The position numbers were made by a program, and so were the translations under genes. DNA of 64,000 nucleotides. Origin: an uncultured Muribaculaceae bacterium (lineage in GTDB: Bacteria; Bacteroidota; Bacteroidia; Bacteroidales; Muribaculaceae). The stretch covers positions 95,664-159,663 of the forward strand of contig CAJUAF010000005.1 of assembly GCA_910584365.1 (NCBI GenBank). The letters are read 5' to 3'. Of this stretch, positions 25,501 to 32,214 are shown piece after piece. Each line of letters starts with the position of its first letter. Position 1 is the first letter of the stretch. The notes beneath the pieces were generated by a model. It searched no databases, was not told the DNA's origin, and worked only from the letters and a program-made list of their open reading frames with translations.

Positions 25501-26211
25501 TTACCGTCGAAGCACGGGCCAGTCATAGGACCGGAGCTGGGAACGCAGACTCTGTTCCTCGCCGGACAGATAGCTGTCGAGCAGCTGATGGAAGCGCGGG
25601 GAATGGTTCATCTCCGACAGGTGGGCAAGTTCGTGAAGAATTACATAGTCGCGAAGCTCAGCGGGGAGAAAGACCAGCACATGACTCAGGGAAATGATTC
25701 CTGCAGCCGAACAGGTGCCCAGAATCCGGTGGCCCGAGGATATGGCCCATCCGGCCGGACGGTGGCCGATGGCGTCGGCCAGGGCGCGGGCGCGGGGAAG
25801 CAGCAGTCCCGAGGCAATCCGTCGAGCGATTTTGCAGAGCATATCGCTTATGGCCCGGGTGGTCGACGGGTCGGCGAAGTCCCAGTCGCTCCCCACTTCC
25901 AGGGAGCAGACGGGAAGCGAGGCTTTCGCGAGGATTCTGGAGGGAGCCACGCGCTGGGTGGCGATCACAAACTCGACGCCGGGGAAACTCAGCACCTGGC
26001 CGGGAGTGTAGCGTAATGTGGGCTTACATTCGAGCAGCCTCGGCGCGAATTCGTTGAGCAGACGGTTGATATCCGGCAGCGGGGCACAAGAGGGTACGTT
26101 GAGGTTCACCATCCCGTTTTTCCAGCGGGCGGTGACGCGGCGTGTATTGGGCCGTGCGCTGACCAGCACCCGTCCAAGACTCTTATGTTGTATTTCTCCT
26201 ATGATTGGCAT
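25501..26211 (-). CDS. YgjP-type metallopeptidase (DUF45)
   Basis: A 236 aa protein of the YgjP/M48-related family. The zinc motif is HELAHLSEMNHSPRFH: His193, Glu194, His197 and the downstream His203, with the family's HELxHxxxxxHxxxF spacing. The N-terminal part is a strand-rich domain (VTARWKNGMVNLNVPS). The family is predicted to be peptidases, often encoded near restriction genes; here the neighbours are GH30 and nadK genes, and the substrate is unknown. A break of 43 nt separates it from nadK, so co-transcription is possible. Confidence 0.83.
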   Translation of the reverse strand: MPIIGEIQHKSLGRVLVSARPNTRRVTARWKNGMVNLNVPSCAPLPDINRLLNEFAPRLLECKPTLRYTPGQVLSFPGVEFVIATQRVAPSRILAKASLPVCSLEVGSDWDFADPSTTRAISDMLCKIARRIASGLLLPRARALADAIGHRPAGWAISSGHRILGTCSAAGIISLSHVLVFLPAELRDYVILHELAHLSEMNHSPRFHQLLDSYLSGEEQSLRSQLRSYDWPVLRR

Positions 26212-26254
26212 CGGCGTAATGTGGTAATGTCAATAAACGAGAGAAGACAAGTTC

Positions 26255-27109
26255 TTATCCTCCGAGACCGAGTTTCGTGCGGAGGGTGTCTGTGAAAGTA
26301 TGTTCGGGCAGTTTTACTATATTTATACCGAAAGGCGCCTTCCGGAATTCCAGGCGGCAGGGGGCTTCGAGCGAAAGGGTCTTCCCGTCAAGACTCAGGC
26401 GGAAATTCTTGGCTCTCAGTGATATGTCGGCCGTAAGCAGCGAGGAGTCATTGATTACCAGCGGGCGGACCGACAGGGAGTGGGCGGCGATAGGGGAGAT
26501 AACCCATCCGGCCACCGACGGGTCGAGAATCGGACCGCCTACCGAGAGATTGTAGGCCGTGGAGCCGGTAGGGGTGGCGATAATCAGGCCGTCCCCTTTA
26601 TATGTAAGCGAATGATGACCGTTGATGCGCGTGTCGACCGTAATCATCGAGGCGTTCTCCCCCCGGGTGATGGCCGCTTCGTTGAGGGCCAGGAATTTTC
26701 CGGCGGGAGTGGTGGCCTCGAGCAGCGCCCGGCGCTCCACTTCGTAGTGGCCTCCGAGCAGATGGCGCTCGATTTCCCCGGGACGGTCGAAGGAGAAAGC
26801 TGCCAGGAAGCCCAGGTGTCCGGTGTTTATACCTGCCACCGGAATTTCCGATTCTCCGGTCCATGCAGCGGTCTTCAGGAACGCGCCGTCCCCCCCGATG
26901 GCAATCGCGAGGTCGGCCCGGGGCTGTTCGGTAAGGCGGATATGCCGGATTCCTATGGCGAACCGGGAACCTATGCGGTCGGTAAGATAATCGAGGAAAC
27001 GGTCTGTCATCACCACCGTGTCGTCGCGGCGCATGAACGCGCTCACCAGCCGTTCGATTTCAGCCAGGTGGGCTTCCTGATGTCTGTTGCCGTTTATCGC
27101 GATAATCAT
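26255..27109 (-). CDS. nadK: NAD kinase
   Basis: NadK phosphorylates NAD to NADP. The 284 aa protein has the catalytic GGDGAFLKTA motif at residues 72-81, the INTGHLGFLAAFS segment, a NEAAITRG segment, and the ATP-binding GDGLIIATPTGSTAYNLSVG. ATG 27109 (MIIAINGNRH) matches the family start; the long open frame upstream overlaps the next gene and is not coding. It begins 50 nt after the ACT-like gene, the same neighbour relationship seen for a CBS-domain gene and nadK in Bacteroides. Confidence 0.95.
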   Translation of the reverse strand: MIIAINGNRHQEAHLAEIERLVSAFMRRDDTVVMTDRFLDYLTDRIGSRFAIGIRHIRLTEQPRADLAIAIGGDGAFLKTAAWTGESEIPVAGINTGHLGFLAAFSFDRPGEIERHLLGGHYEVERRALLEATTPAGKFLALNEAAITRGENASMITVDTRINGHHSLTYKGDGLIIATPTGSTAYNLSVGGPILDPSVAGWVISPIAAHSLSVRPLVINDSSLLTADISLRAKNFRLSLDGKTLSLEAPCRLEFRKAPFGINIVKLPEHTFTDTLRTKLGLGG

Positions 27110-27159
27110 TGTAGTGTACTGAGAGTGATGGAAACCGTAATTCAGGAGAGGCCGGAGCG

Positions 27160-27543
27160 TTATATCTCGAGATAATGGATCAGTTCTTTGGCTCTCTCCC
27201 GGGCCCGGAGGCGGAGGGTAGAGTCGGCCGCCGAGCCGATGTAGAACGGATCGTAGCCGTAGCGGCGCAATGAGCGGGCTACGCCCGACGCGTCGCGGAC
27301 ATTGACTTTCAGGGCCACCACCGGGAGGCCGGCACGGTCTCGCATGGCTGTCACCGACAGACCCAGCAGACGGGCGTCGCAGTCTTCCACGGCGCGGGCG
27401 ACAGTTGAGGCCGCGTAGTCGGCCGGATGGCATGAAAACAGCAGTTCGCTGGAGTCCTCTACCTGAGGATTCAGGACCGCGGCTTTCTCCGTCTGGCTCA
27501 GTGCGCCGTCAATATATTTCTGCAAGGTGTCGTTGTTCATCAT
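27160..27543 (-). CDS. Lone ACT-like C-terminal domain of a CBS-domain protein family
   Basis: A 127 aa protein. Residues about 30-127 (ASTVARAVEDCDARLLGLSV ... VVALKVNVRDASGVARSLRR ... LIHYLEI) resemble the C-terminal ACT-like part of the roughly 220 aa CBS-domain protein encoded next to nadK in Bacteroides. The paired CBS domains that should precede it are absent: the first 30 residues (NNDTLQKYIDGALSQTEKA) show no CBS pattern, and the 227 nt upstream is non-coding. The resemblance is from memory of the family, not from a search. Function unknown; small-molecule sensing is plausible. Confidence 0.65.
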   Translation of the reverse strand: MMNNDTLQKYIDGALSQTEKAAVLNPQVEDSSELLFSCHPADYAASTVARAVEDCDARLLGLSVTAMRDRAGLPVVALKVNVRDASGVARSLRRYGYDPFYIGSAADSTLRLRARERAKELIHYLEI

Positions 27544-27626
27544 AATCTCCTGATTGGAAAGAGTCTCCGCATCCGGAATTCTCCTGCGCCGGGACCCGGG
27601 GCCCCTTTGAAAAAGGAAAAATTCTT

Positions 27627-27657
27627 TTTGCGGTTCAAAATATTCTTTTTAATTTTG
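27627..27657 (+). promoter_or_regulatory. Promoter of pdxJ and the TonB-energising genes
   Basis: TTTG (27627-27630), a 19-nt spacer and TAATTTTG (27650-27657). The predicted start near 27662 leaves a leader of about 110 nt. A minus-strand TAACTTTG box (27692-27699) in the same region probably serves the divergent ACT-like/nadK genes, so the two promoters overlap face to face. Confidence 0.6.
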
Positions 27658-27770
27658 TGGCTTGAATAGCTCCGTTGACTTTTTCCGATAGCAAAGTTAG
27701 GAAATTTTTTCGGAACTGTGAGCCAATTTATATTATAATAACATTCCTAAATAGAGAATTGGTCAGGAAA

Positions 27771-28490
27771 ATGCTTACAAATCTGAGCGTCAATATAAAC
27801 AAGGTGGCCACGCTGCGCAACGCCCGGGGAGAGAACACTCCCGACGTGGAACAGGTGGCCGTGGACTGCGAGGCTTTCGGAGCGGACGGCATCACCATCC
27901 ATCCCAGGCCCGATGAACGCCATATCCGCCGCGACGACGTTGTCAAACTGCGTCCGCTGGTGAAGACAGAGTTCAATATCGAAGGTTACCCCACGGAAGA
28001 ATTCATGGACCTGGTGCTGAAAATCAAGCCCGAACAGGTCACGCTGGTGCCCGATGCGCCTGACTCGCTGACCTCCTCGGCGGGGTGGGACGTACAGGCC
28101 CATGCCGAATTCCTCACCCAGGTAGTCGACCGCCTGCGCGAGGCCGGTATCCGTTCGTCGATTTTCGTGGATACCAATCCCGAGAATATCCGTATGGCCG
28201 CCAAAGCCGGAGCGGACCGCGTGGAGCTTTACACCAAGCCTTACGCCGACCTTTATCCGACGGATCCGGAAAAGGCCGTGGCTCCTTACGTGGAGGCTTC
28301 CCGCACGGCCCACAAGGTAGGCCTGGGGGTCAACGCCGGTCATGACCTCAATCTGGAGAATCTCGCTTATTTCCATCATCATGTCCCCTACCTCAATGAG
28401 GTGTCCATCGGCCATGCGCTGATTTCCGATGCCCTGTATCTGGGACTTTCGGAGACCATCCGCCGATACAAGGAGGCCCTCAGGAACTAA
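27771..28490 (+). CDS. pdxJ: Pyridoxine 5'-phosphate synthase
   Basis: PdxJ condenses 3-amino-2-oxopropyl phosphate with 1-deoxyxylulose 5-phosphate to pyridoxine 5'-phosphate. The 239 aa length is normal. Signatures: LSVNINKVATLRNARGENTP, GADGITIHPRPDERHIRRDD, QVTLVPDAPDSLTSSAGWD and GLGVNAGHDLNLENL. ATG 27771 is the family start. In Bacteroidales pdxJ is regularly followed by exbB, exbD and tonB-like genes, as here, although no metabolic link is known. Confidence 0.96.
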   Translation: MLTNLSVNINKVATLRNARGENTPDVEQVAVDCEAFGADGITIHPRPDERHIRRDDVVKLRPLVKTEFNIEGYPTEEFMDLVLKIKPEQVTLVPDAPDSLTSSAGWDVQAHAEFLTQVVDRLREAGIRSSIFVDTNPENIRMAAKAGADRVELYTKPYADLYPTDPEKAVAPYVEASRTAHKVGLGVNAGHDLNLENLAYFHHHVPYLNEVSIGHALISDALYLGLSETIRRYKEALRN

Positions 28491-28563
28491 GAGTCCGGAT
28501 GCCGTCTCTCCCCGTGATATTCAATTTATTAATACAACGTACATTTAAGTATATAAAAAAGTA

Positions 28564-29265
28564 ATGTTACCTCTTCTCGATGCCGCCATAAACGGCGCTC
28601 CCCTGGCTGCAGCCGCGGCCGCCGAATCCACCGCCGCCGTTGCCGAGCTGTCTCTCTGGGACCTGTGTCTGCGCGGGGGCGCACTGATGATTCCCCTGGC
28701 CCTGCTGTCGCTGATATGCGTGTATGTGTTTATCGAACGCGCCATAGCCGTCTATAAGGCCAACCGCCTGGACGACTCCTTCATGAAGCGTATCCGCGAC
28801 TATATCCATGAGGGGGAGATAGAGAGTGCCTATAATCTCTGCCGCAAGACCGATTCCCCTTACAGCCGTCTGATTGCAAAGGGTATCAGCCGTATCGGGC
28901 GCCCCGTCAACGACATTATGGGAGCTATCGAGAACACCGGCAACATCGAGATCGCCAACCTATCGAAAGGGCTGCCATGGCTGGCCACAACTGCTTCCGG
29001 AGCCCCCATGCTCGGGTTCCTCGGGACTGTAATAGGTATGGTACAGGCGTTCTACTCCATCGCCGCCCAGGGCAACTCGGCCAATATATCGACTTTCTCC
29101 GACGGTATTTACACGGCGCTGGTTACGACCGTGGCCGGTCTGATTGTCGGTGTGGCCGCCCTTTTCGCCTACAACTATCTCATCGCCCGGATCAACACGG
29201 TGATGAACCGCATGGAGTCCTCCACCATGGAGTTCATGGACCTTCTCAACGAACCTGCCCGCTGA
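28564..29265 (+). CDS. ExbB/TolQ/MotA-family proton channel protein
   Basis: A 233 aa inner-membrane protein. It has an alanine-rich N-terminal segment, then three hydrophobic helices (MIPLALLSLICVYVFIERAI near residues 39-58, and a pair near 140-205 including GFLGTVIGMVQAFYSI and ALVTTVAGLIVGVAALFAYN). These two C-terminal helices carry the conserved Thr/Gly residues of the proton path. With ExbD and the TonB-like protein downstream it should form the complex that energises outer-membrane transport. It starts 73 nt after pdxJ. Confidence 0.9.
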   Translation: MLPLLDAAINGAPLAAAAAAESTAAVAELSLWDLCLRGGALMIPLALLSLICVYVFIERAIAVYKANRLDDSFMKRIRDYIHEGEIESAYNLCRKTDSPYSRLIAKGISRIGRPVNDIMGAIENTGNIEIANLSKGLPWLATTASGAPMLGFLGTVIGMVQAFYSIAAQGNSANISTFSDGIYTALVTTVAGLIVGVAALFAYNYLIARINTVMNRMESSTMEFMDLLNEPAR

Positions 29266-29304
29266 CCCGACGGGGGGCCGTATAACAAGTCTTGAACCAG
29301 TACA

Positions 29305-29781
29305 ATGCTGAAACGTCAGAATAATCTAATGGCAACGTTCTCGATGGCGTCGATGACCGACGTTATCTTCCTGTTGCTGATATTTTTCATGGTGACCTCT
29401 ACTTTCGTGTTTCCCACCGGACTGGAAGTGAACCTTCCGCAGGGAGCCGAGCAGAGCGCCGTAAAGCCTGTGACGCGGGTGTATATCGACGCAAATGACT
29501 CGATATTCGCCTCGACAGGCGATGACAAGCCCCAGCCGATGACCCTGTCGTCCCTGCCGGTTTTCCTCAGGATGGCCAATGAGCAGGATTCCACAGGGTT
29601 CGTGGCCCTGTATGCAGATGAAACGGTCCGCTACGGCCGCATCGTCGAAGTGCTTTCCGTAGGAGCCGAACATAACCTGAAAATGGTGCTGGCCACAAAG
29701 CCCGTGGCCTCTCCCACACCTTCCCGCGGTGAGAAAGCCGCCGGTGACGATTCAAGAAAATCCTCAACCTCCACTGACTGA
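29305..29781 (+). CDS. ExbD/TolR-family biopolymer transport protein
   Basis: A 158 aa protein with one membrane helix near the N-terminus (SMTDVIFLLLIFFMVTSTFV), which contains the essential Asp of the family at MTDV. A periplasmic domain follows (LEVNLPQGAEQS, then ADETVRYGRIVEVLS). The C-terminal 25 residues are disordered and serine-rich. The stop codon overlaps the next ATG by one base (TGATG), evidence of translational coupling to the TonB-like gene. Confidence 0.9.
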   Translation: MLKRQNNLMATFSMASMTDVIFLLLIFFMVTSTFVFPTGLEVNLPQGAEQSAVKPVTRVYIDANDSIFASTGDDKPQPMTLSSLPVFLRMANEQDSTGFVALYADETVRYGRIVEVLSVGAEHNLKMVLATKPVASPTPSRGEKAAGDDSRKSSTSTD

Positions 29782-30614
29782 TGAGCGTGACACCCCGGAA
29801 TGACAGACAGGACAAAGACCGGTCGGCCCGCTGGTGGGCTATCGGCGGTACCGTGGTATTCCATGGACTGCTTCTGCTGTGTCTGCTGTTCTGTTTTCTG
29901 AAATATCCCCCCGAAGGGGCTGACAAATGGCCTCCGCAACCGGAAGGAGAGATTGTGTTCGATGAAGTCGAGGAGTTGTATGCTTCCGGTGAGTTCGTCA
30001 GGACGGGCGACACTTTCGACGAGACGGTCAACGAAAGCGAGCCGGCGCCGTCAGCTCAGGAGGAGCCGAAACCTTCCCAGGATGCCCCCGATGTAAAGGA
30101 TTCCGGCAAGAAAGCCGATCCCAAAAAACTGGTAAGCTCCGACCGTCCTTCCCCGATGAAGACCGAAAGAAAGCCAAAGGGCCCTACGAAAGAGGAACTC
30201 GCCCGGGAGAAAGAACGCCAGGAGGCAGAGCGGCGTCAGCAGGCGCGCCAGACGGCCCAGGACGCCACCAGGAAGGCTTTCGGCGGCAAAGGGAAGGGAC
30301 AAAGCGGTCAGGCCGACGGCAATTCGGCCACCGGCGCTGTCTCCGGAACTCCCGGCAATGGTGTGGCCGGACGCACACTCGAACACTGGGACCGCGTCTC
30401 CTCGACCAAAGTCGGGGAAATCGCTATCCGCGTGAAAGTGGATTCCAATGGAAAAGTAATTTCTGCCACCTATGACCCCTCCCGCTCTAACGGAGCGGTG
30501 GCAGGTGACACCAATATGCGCGAGCGGTGCCGTCAGAAGTCTCTTCAGTGTCGCTTCTCGGTAAAAGAGGGCGCTCCGACCGCTTCCGGCACCATTACCT
30601 GGCGTTTCCGCTAA
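29781..30614 (+). CDS. TonB/TolA-like energy-transducing protein
   Basis: A 277 aa protein with a short cytoplasmic N-terminus, one membrane helix at about residues 15-37 (AIGGTVVFHGLLLLCLLFCF), a long charged Pro/Lys/Glu/Arg-rich linker (about 50-185), a Gly/Ser-rich segment, and a C-terminal domain (EIAIRVKVDSNGKVISATYD ... SGTITWRFR) like the TonB/TolA C-terminal fold. It would link the ExbB/ExbD motor to outer-membrane receptors. Its start overlaps the exbD stop. It is convergent with hicB, with only 8 nt between them. Confidence 0.85.
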   Translation: MSVTPRNDRQDKDRSARWWAIGGTVVFHGLLLLCLLFCFLKYPPEGADKWPPQPEGEIVFDEVEELYASGEFVRTGDTFDETVNESEPAPSAQEEPKPSQDAPDVKDSGKKADPKKLVSSDRPSPMKTERKPKGPTKEELAREKERQEAERRQQARQTAQDATRKAFGGKGKGQSGQADGNSATGAVSGTPGNGVAGRTLEHWDRVSSTKVGEIAIRVKVDSNGKVISATYDPSRSNGAVAGDTNMRERCRQKSLQCRFSVKEGAPTASGTITWRFR

Positions 30615-30622
30615 CGATAAAA

Positions 30623-31030
30623 TCAGATCAGTGCGACCTGGCTCAGTTCTTTTGCCAGAGAGTGTAACCCTTCCTGTATTTTGGCGGTAGTTTTAGGAGA
30701 TGGGTAGCGGTAGCCGGTAGCGTATTGAGAAAGTTGCGCTGCTGAAATTCCGGTGAGTTTCGAGAGGCCTTTGAAAGAAATCAGACTGCCATAATATGCG
30801 AGAAATGAGGGGACATCGTACACGAAAGAAAATTGTGCTTCGACAAACTCCAGACCTTTCTCGGCATAGCTCATTTTCATTGCCTCGTATGTCCCGTTCC
30901 AGTCGGCAATTGCTTCTTCAACAGTGTTGCCCTCACCGACAAGACCATAATTTATCGGGGCCTTGTCATCGACAAAGATAGAGTAAGAACCATCTTTTTC
31001 CCGTGCCACAAAAGCTTTAATCTGTATCAT
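30623..31030 (-). CDS. hicB: HicB-like antitoxin with C-terminal helix-turn-helix
   Basis: A 135 aa antitoxin. The N-terminal HicB fold (FVAREKDGSYSIFVDDKAPI ... GEGNTVEEAIADWNGTYEAM) is a degraded RNase-H-like domain that binds the HicA toxin. Residues about 80-130 (LISFKGLSKLTGISAAQLSQ ... RYPSPKTTAKIQEGLHSLAK) form a Xre-like HTH for DNA binding, the usual C-terminus of larger HicB proteins. It lies 66 nt downstream of hicA, in the toxin-first order. The HTH makes autoregulation at the palindrome in the hicA promoter likely. Confidence 0.85.
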   Translation of the reverse strand: MIQIKAFVAREKDGSYSIFVDDKAPINYGLVGEGNTVEEAIADWNGTYEAMKMSYAEKGLEFVEAQFSFVYDVPSFLAYYGSLISFKGLSKLTGISAAQLSQYATGYRYPSPKTTAKIQEGLHSLAKELSQVALI

Positions 31031-31096
31031 ATCAGTGCTGTTTTAATTATAGACAAATATCCTATCTTGATGTTCCTGAATCATATAAGAGAACTC

Positions 31097-31289
31097 TTAT
31101 AAGTTAACACCTGAAGCTTTTTTGATGTTTCGCAAAGTGCCTGTTGCAACTTCCTGCTTTCCGTGCGCTCCAGTCGTGAAATATTGGCCGGTTAAAGGAC
31201 TATACCATTCAGGATGTCCGTTTCGAGTCTGACCAGTTTCGTAACAACCGGCTTTTTTTTAGTTTTCGATGTAGTTCAGTGTATTTCAT
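31097..31289 (-). pseudogene. hicA: hicA toxin gene with a +1 frameshift in an A8 tract
   Basis: Reading from ATG 31289 gives MKYTELHRKLKK, then a run of eight A (31253-31260 as T on plus) shifts the frame and a TGA follows after 26 codons. With seven A the frame continues AGCYETGQTRNGHPEWYSPL, TGQYFTTGAHGKQEVATGTL, RNIKKASGVNL, a complete 63 aa HicA with the dsRBD-like fold and the catalytic-region histidine (His42 in GAHGKQEV). Everything except the one extra base looks intact, including promoter and hicB partner. It may be a dead toxin, a phase-variable one, a slippage-corrected one, or an assembly error. Confidence 0.85.
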
Positions 31290-31312
31290 ATATACTCTGG
31301 CTTACTCTTTGG

Positions 31313-31343
31313 CAAAGATAATGCTATTTTATGAAATAGCAAA
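31313..31343 (-). promoter_or_regulatory. hicAB promoter with embedded palindromic operator
   Basis: The minus strand reads TTTG (31340-31343), a 19-nt spacer and TATCTTTG (31313-31320), a full -33/-7 match. The spacer contains nearly all of a perfect palindrome, TGCTATTT-CATA-AAATAGCA on this strand (31322-31341). This position between the promoter boxes is typical of an autorepression operator. The HTH of HicB is the obvious ligand. Confidence 0.7.
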
Positions 31344-31367
31344 ATAATTTAGCAAGAAATATAATTG

Positions 31368-31401
31368 TCTGCTATTTAACGTTTCAAAGAAAGATAGCAG
31401 A
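31368..31401. repeat. Second GCTAT-based inverted repeat upstream of hicAB
   Basis: TCTGCTAT (31368-31375) and ATAGCAGA (31394-31401) are perfect 8-bp inverted arms 18 nt apart. They share the GCTAT core with the operator palindrome at 31322-31341, so they may be secondary binding sites for HicB. Confidence 0.5.
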
Positions 31402-31421
31402 TAGTTGATGATAATAACGGA

Positions 31422-32195
31422 TTAGCGGAGGAGGTGGGGCTGGTGGAGAATCTGCATGGCCAGCTGGTCGCGCAGGAGGTTGCCGCCGATTGAACCGATG
31501 GGGGCCGAGAGGTCTATGCGGGTGTCCGCCAGGGTCAGGGGGCGACCGACGACTTTGTTCCAGACAAGCAGACGGCTGTTCATCTCCTCAATCATGAGGA
31601 GAGCCCGGGAGGGATGTTCCCTGAGATATTCATATTCGCGTCGTTGCTGGCTCTGGTCGGGATGCTCTTCCGCCAGGGTGGCTGTGTCGAGAATGACAAG
31701 CCGGGAGGGGAGAGTCTTGTCCAGGTGGGGAAGGATAGAGATAATCATATCCTCGGTCTCGCACAGAAGCCGGTAGAGCCGTTTGCCGGCGCCGACAAGG
31801 TATTCGTCGGTGGCTTTTTCGGGGTCCGTCACCTGTTGCCAGGCCCACGCGCTGATGTGAGGCGACGTTGTGGCGTTCTCGATTTCATCCGGGCGTAGGG
31901 CGTTCATGACCGTGAACACGCCGAAGCCGGGCGCGATGTCGTAGCGTACAAGCTGGCTGCGGAGCCATCGGTTCAGGCCGTTGACAATCTCAACCTCCTG
32001 CCCCGTCCCGGGGAGACGGAACCTGACGGCCTCTCCCGGATCGTTCAGTCCGGAATCGGCCGGCAGATACAGGGGGGCCGAGACGCGCCGCAGCGAGAAC
32101 TCCTCGGCGAGGCGCGGCTCGATAAACCGTTTGATTTCAGTTAGGGCTATTTCCGCGGTCTCGCGCAGAAGCCTGGGCTTGAAAATCTCCTTCAT
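31422..32195 (-). CDS. AsnA-like protein, shortened and lacking catalytic motifs
   Basis: A 257 aa protein related to ammonia-dependent asparagine synthetase AsnA (about 330-345 aa), a class II aminoacyl-tRNA-synthetase-like enzyme. Shared segments: RLAEEFSLRRVSAPLYLPAD, GLNRWLRSQLVRYDIAPGFG, VMNALRPDE and LPSRLVILDTATL. Missing or changed: the whole GRAPDYDD region, the acidic residue before Trp in the HSLYVDQWDW region (here ISAWAW), and the terminal GGGIGQSRL motif, which reads GGNLLRDQL. I infer loss of asparagine synthesis. It lies 19 nt after the stop of the outer-membrane barrel gene and starts with a normal ATG. The frame is fully open, so it is probably expressed. Confidence 0.75.
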   Translation of the reverse strand: MKEIFKPRLLRETAEIALTEIKRFIEPRLAEEFSLRRVSAPLYLPADSGLNDPGEAVRFRLPGTGQEVEIVNGLNRWLRSQLVRYDIAPGFGVFTVMNALRPDEIENATTSPHISAWAWQQVTDPEKATDEYLVGAGKRLYRLLCETEDMIISILPHLDKTLPSRLVILDTATLAEEHPDQSQQRREYEYLREHPSRALLMIEEMNSRLLVWNKVVGRPLTLADTRIDLSAPIGSIGGNLLRDQLAMQILHQPHLLR

Positions 32196-32214
32196 GCGTC
32201 AGAACTTATATGCG

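Noticed and set aside
27110..27433. N-terminal extension of NadK by about 108 residues
   Set aside because: It overlaps the ACT-like gene in another frame and has Pro/Arg-rich composition; the canonical NadK start is ATG 27109.
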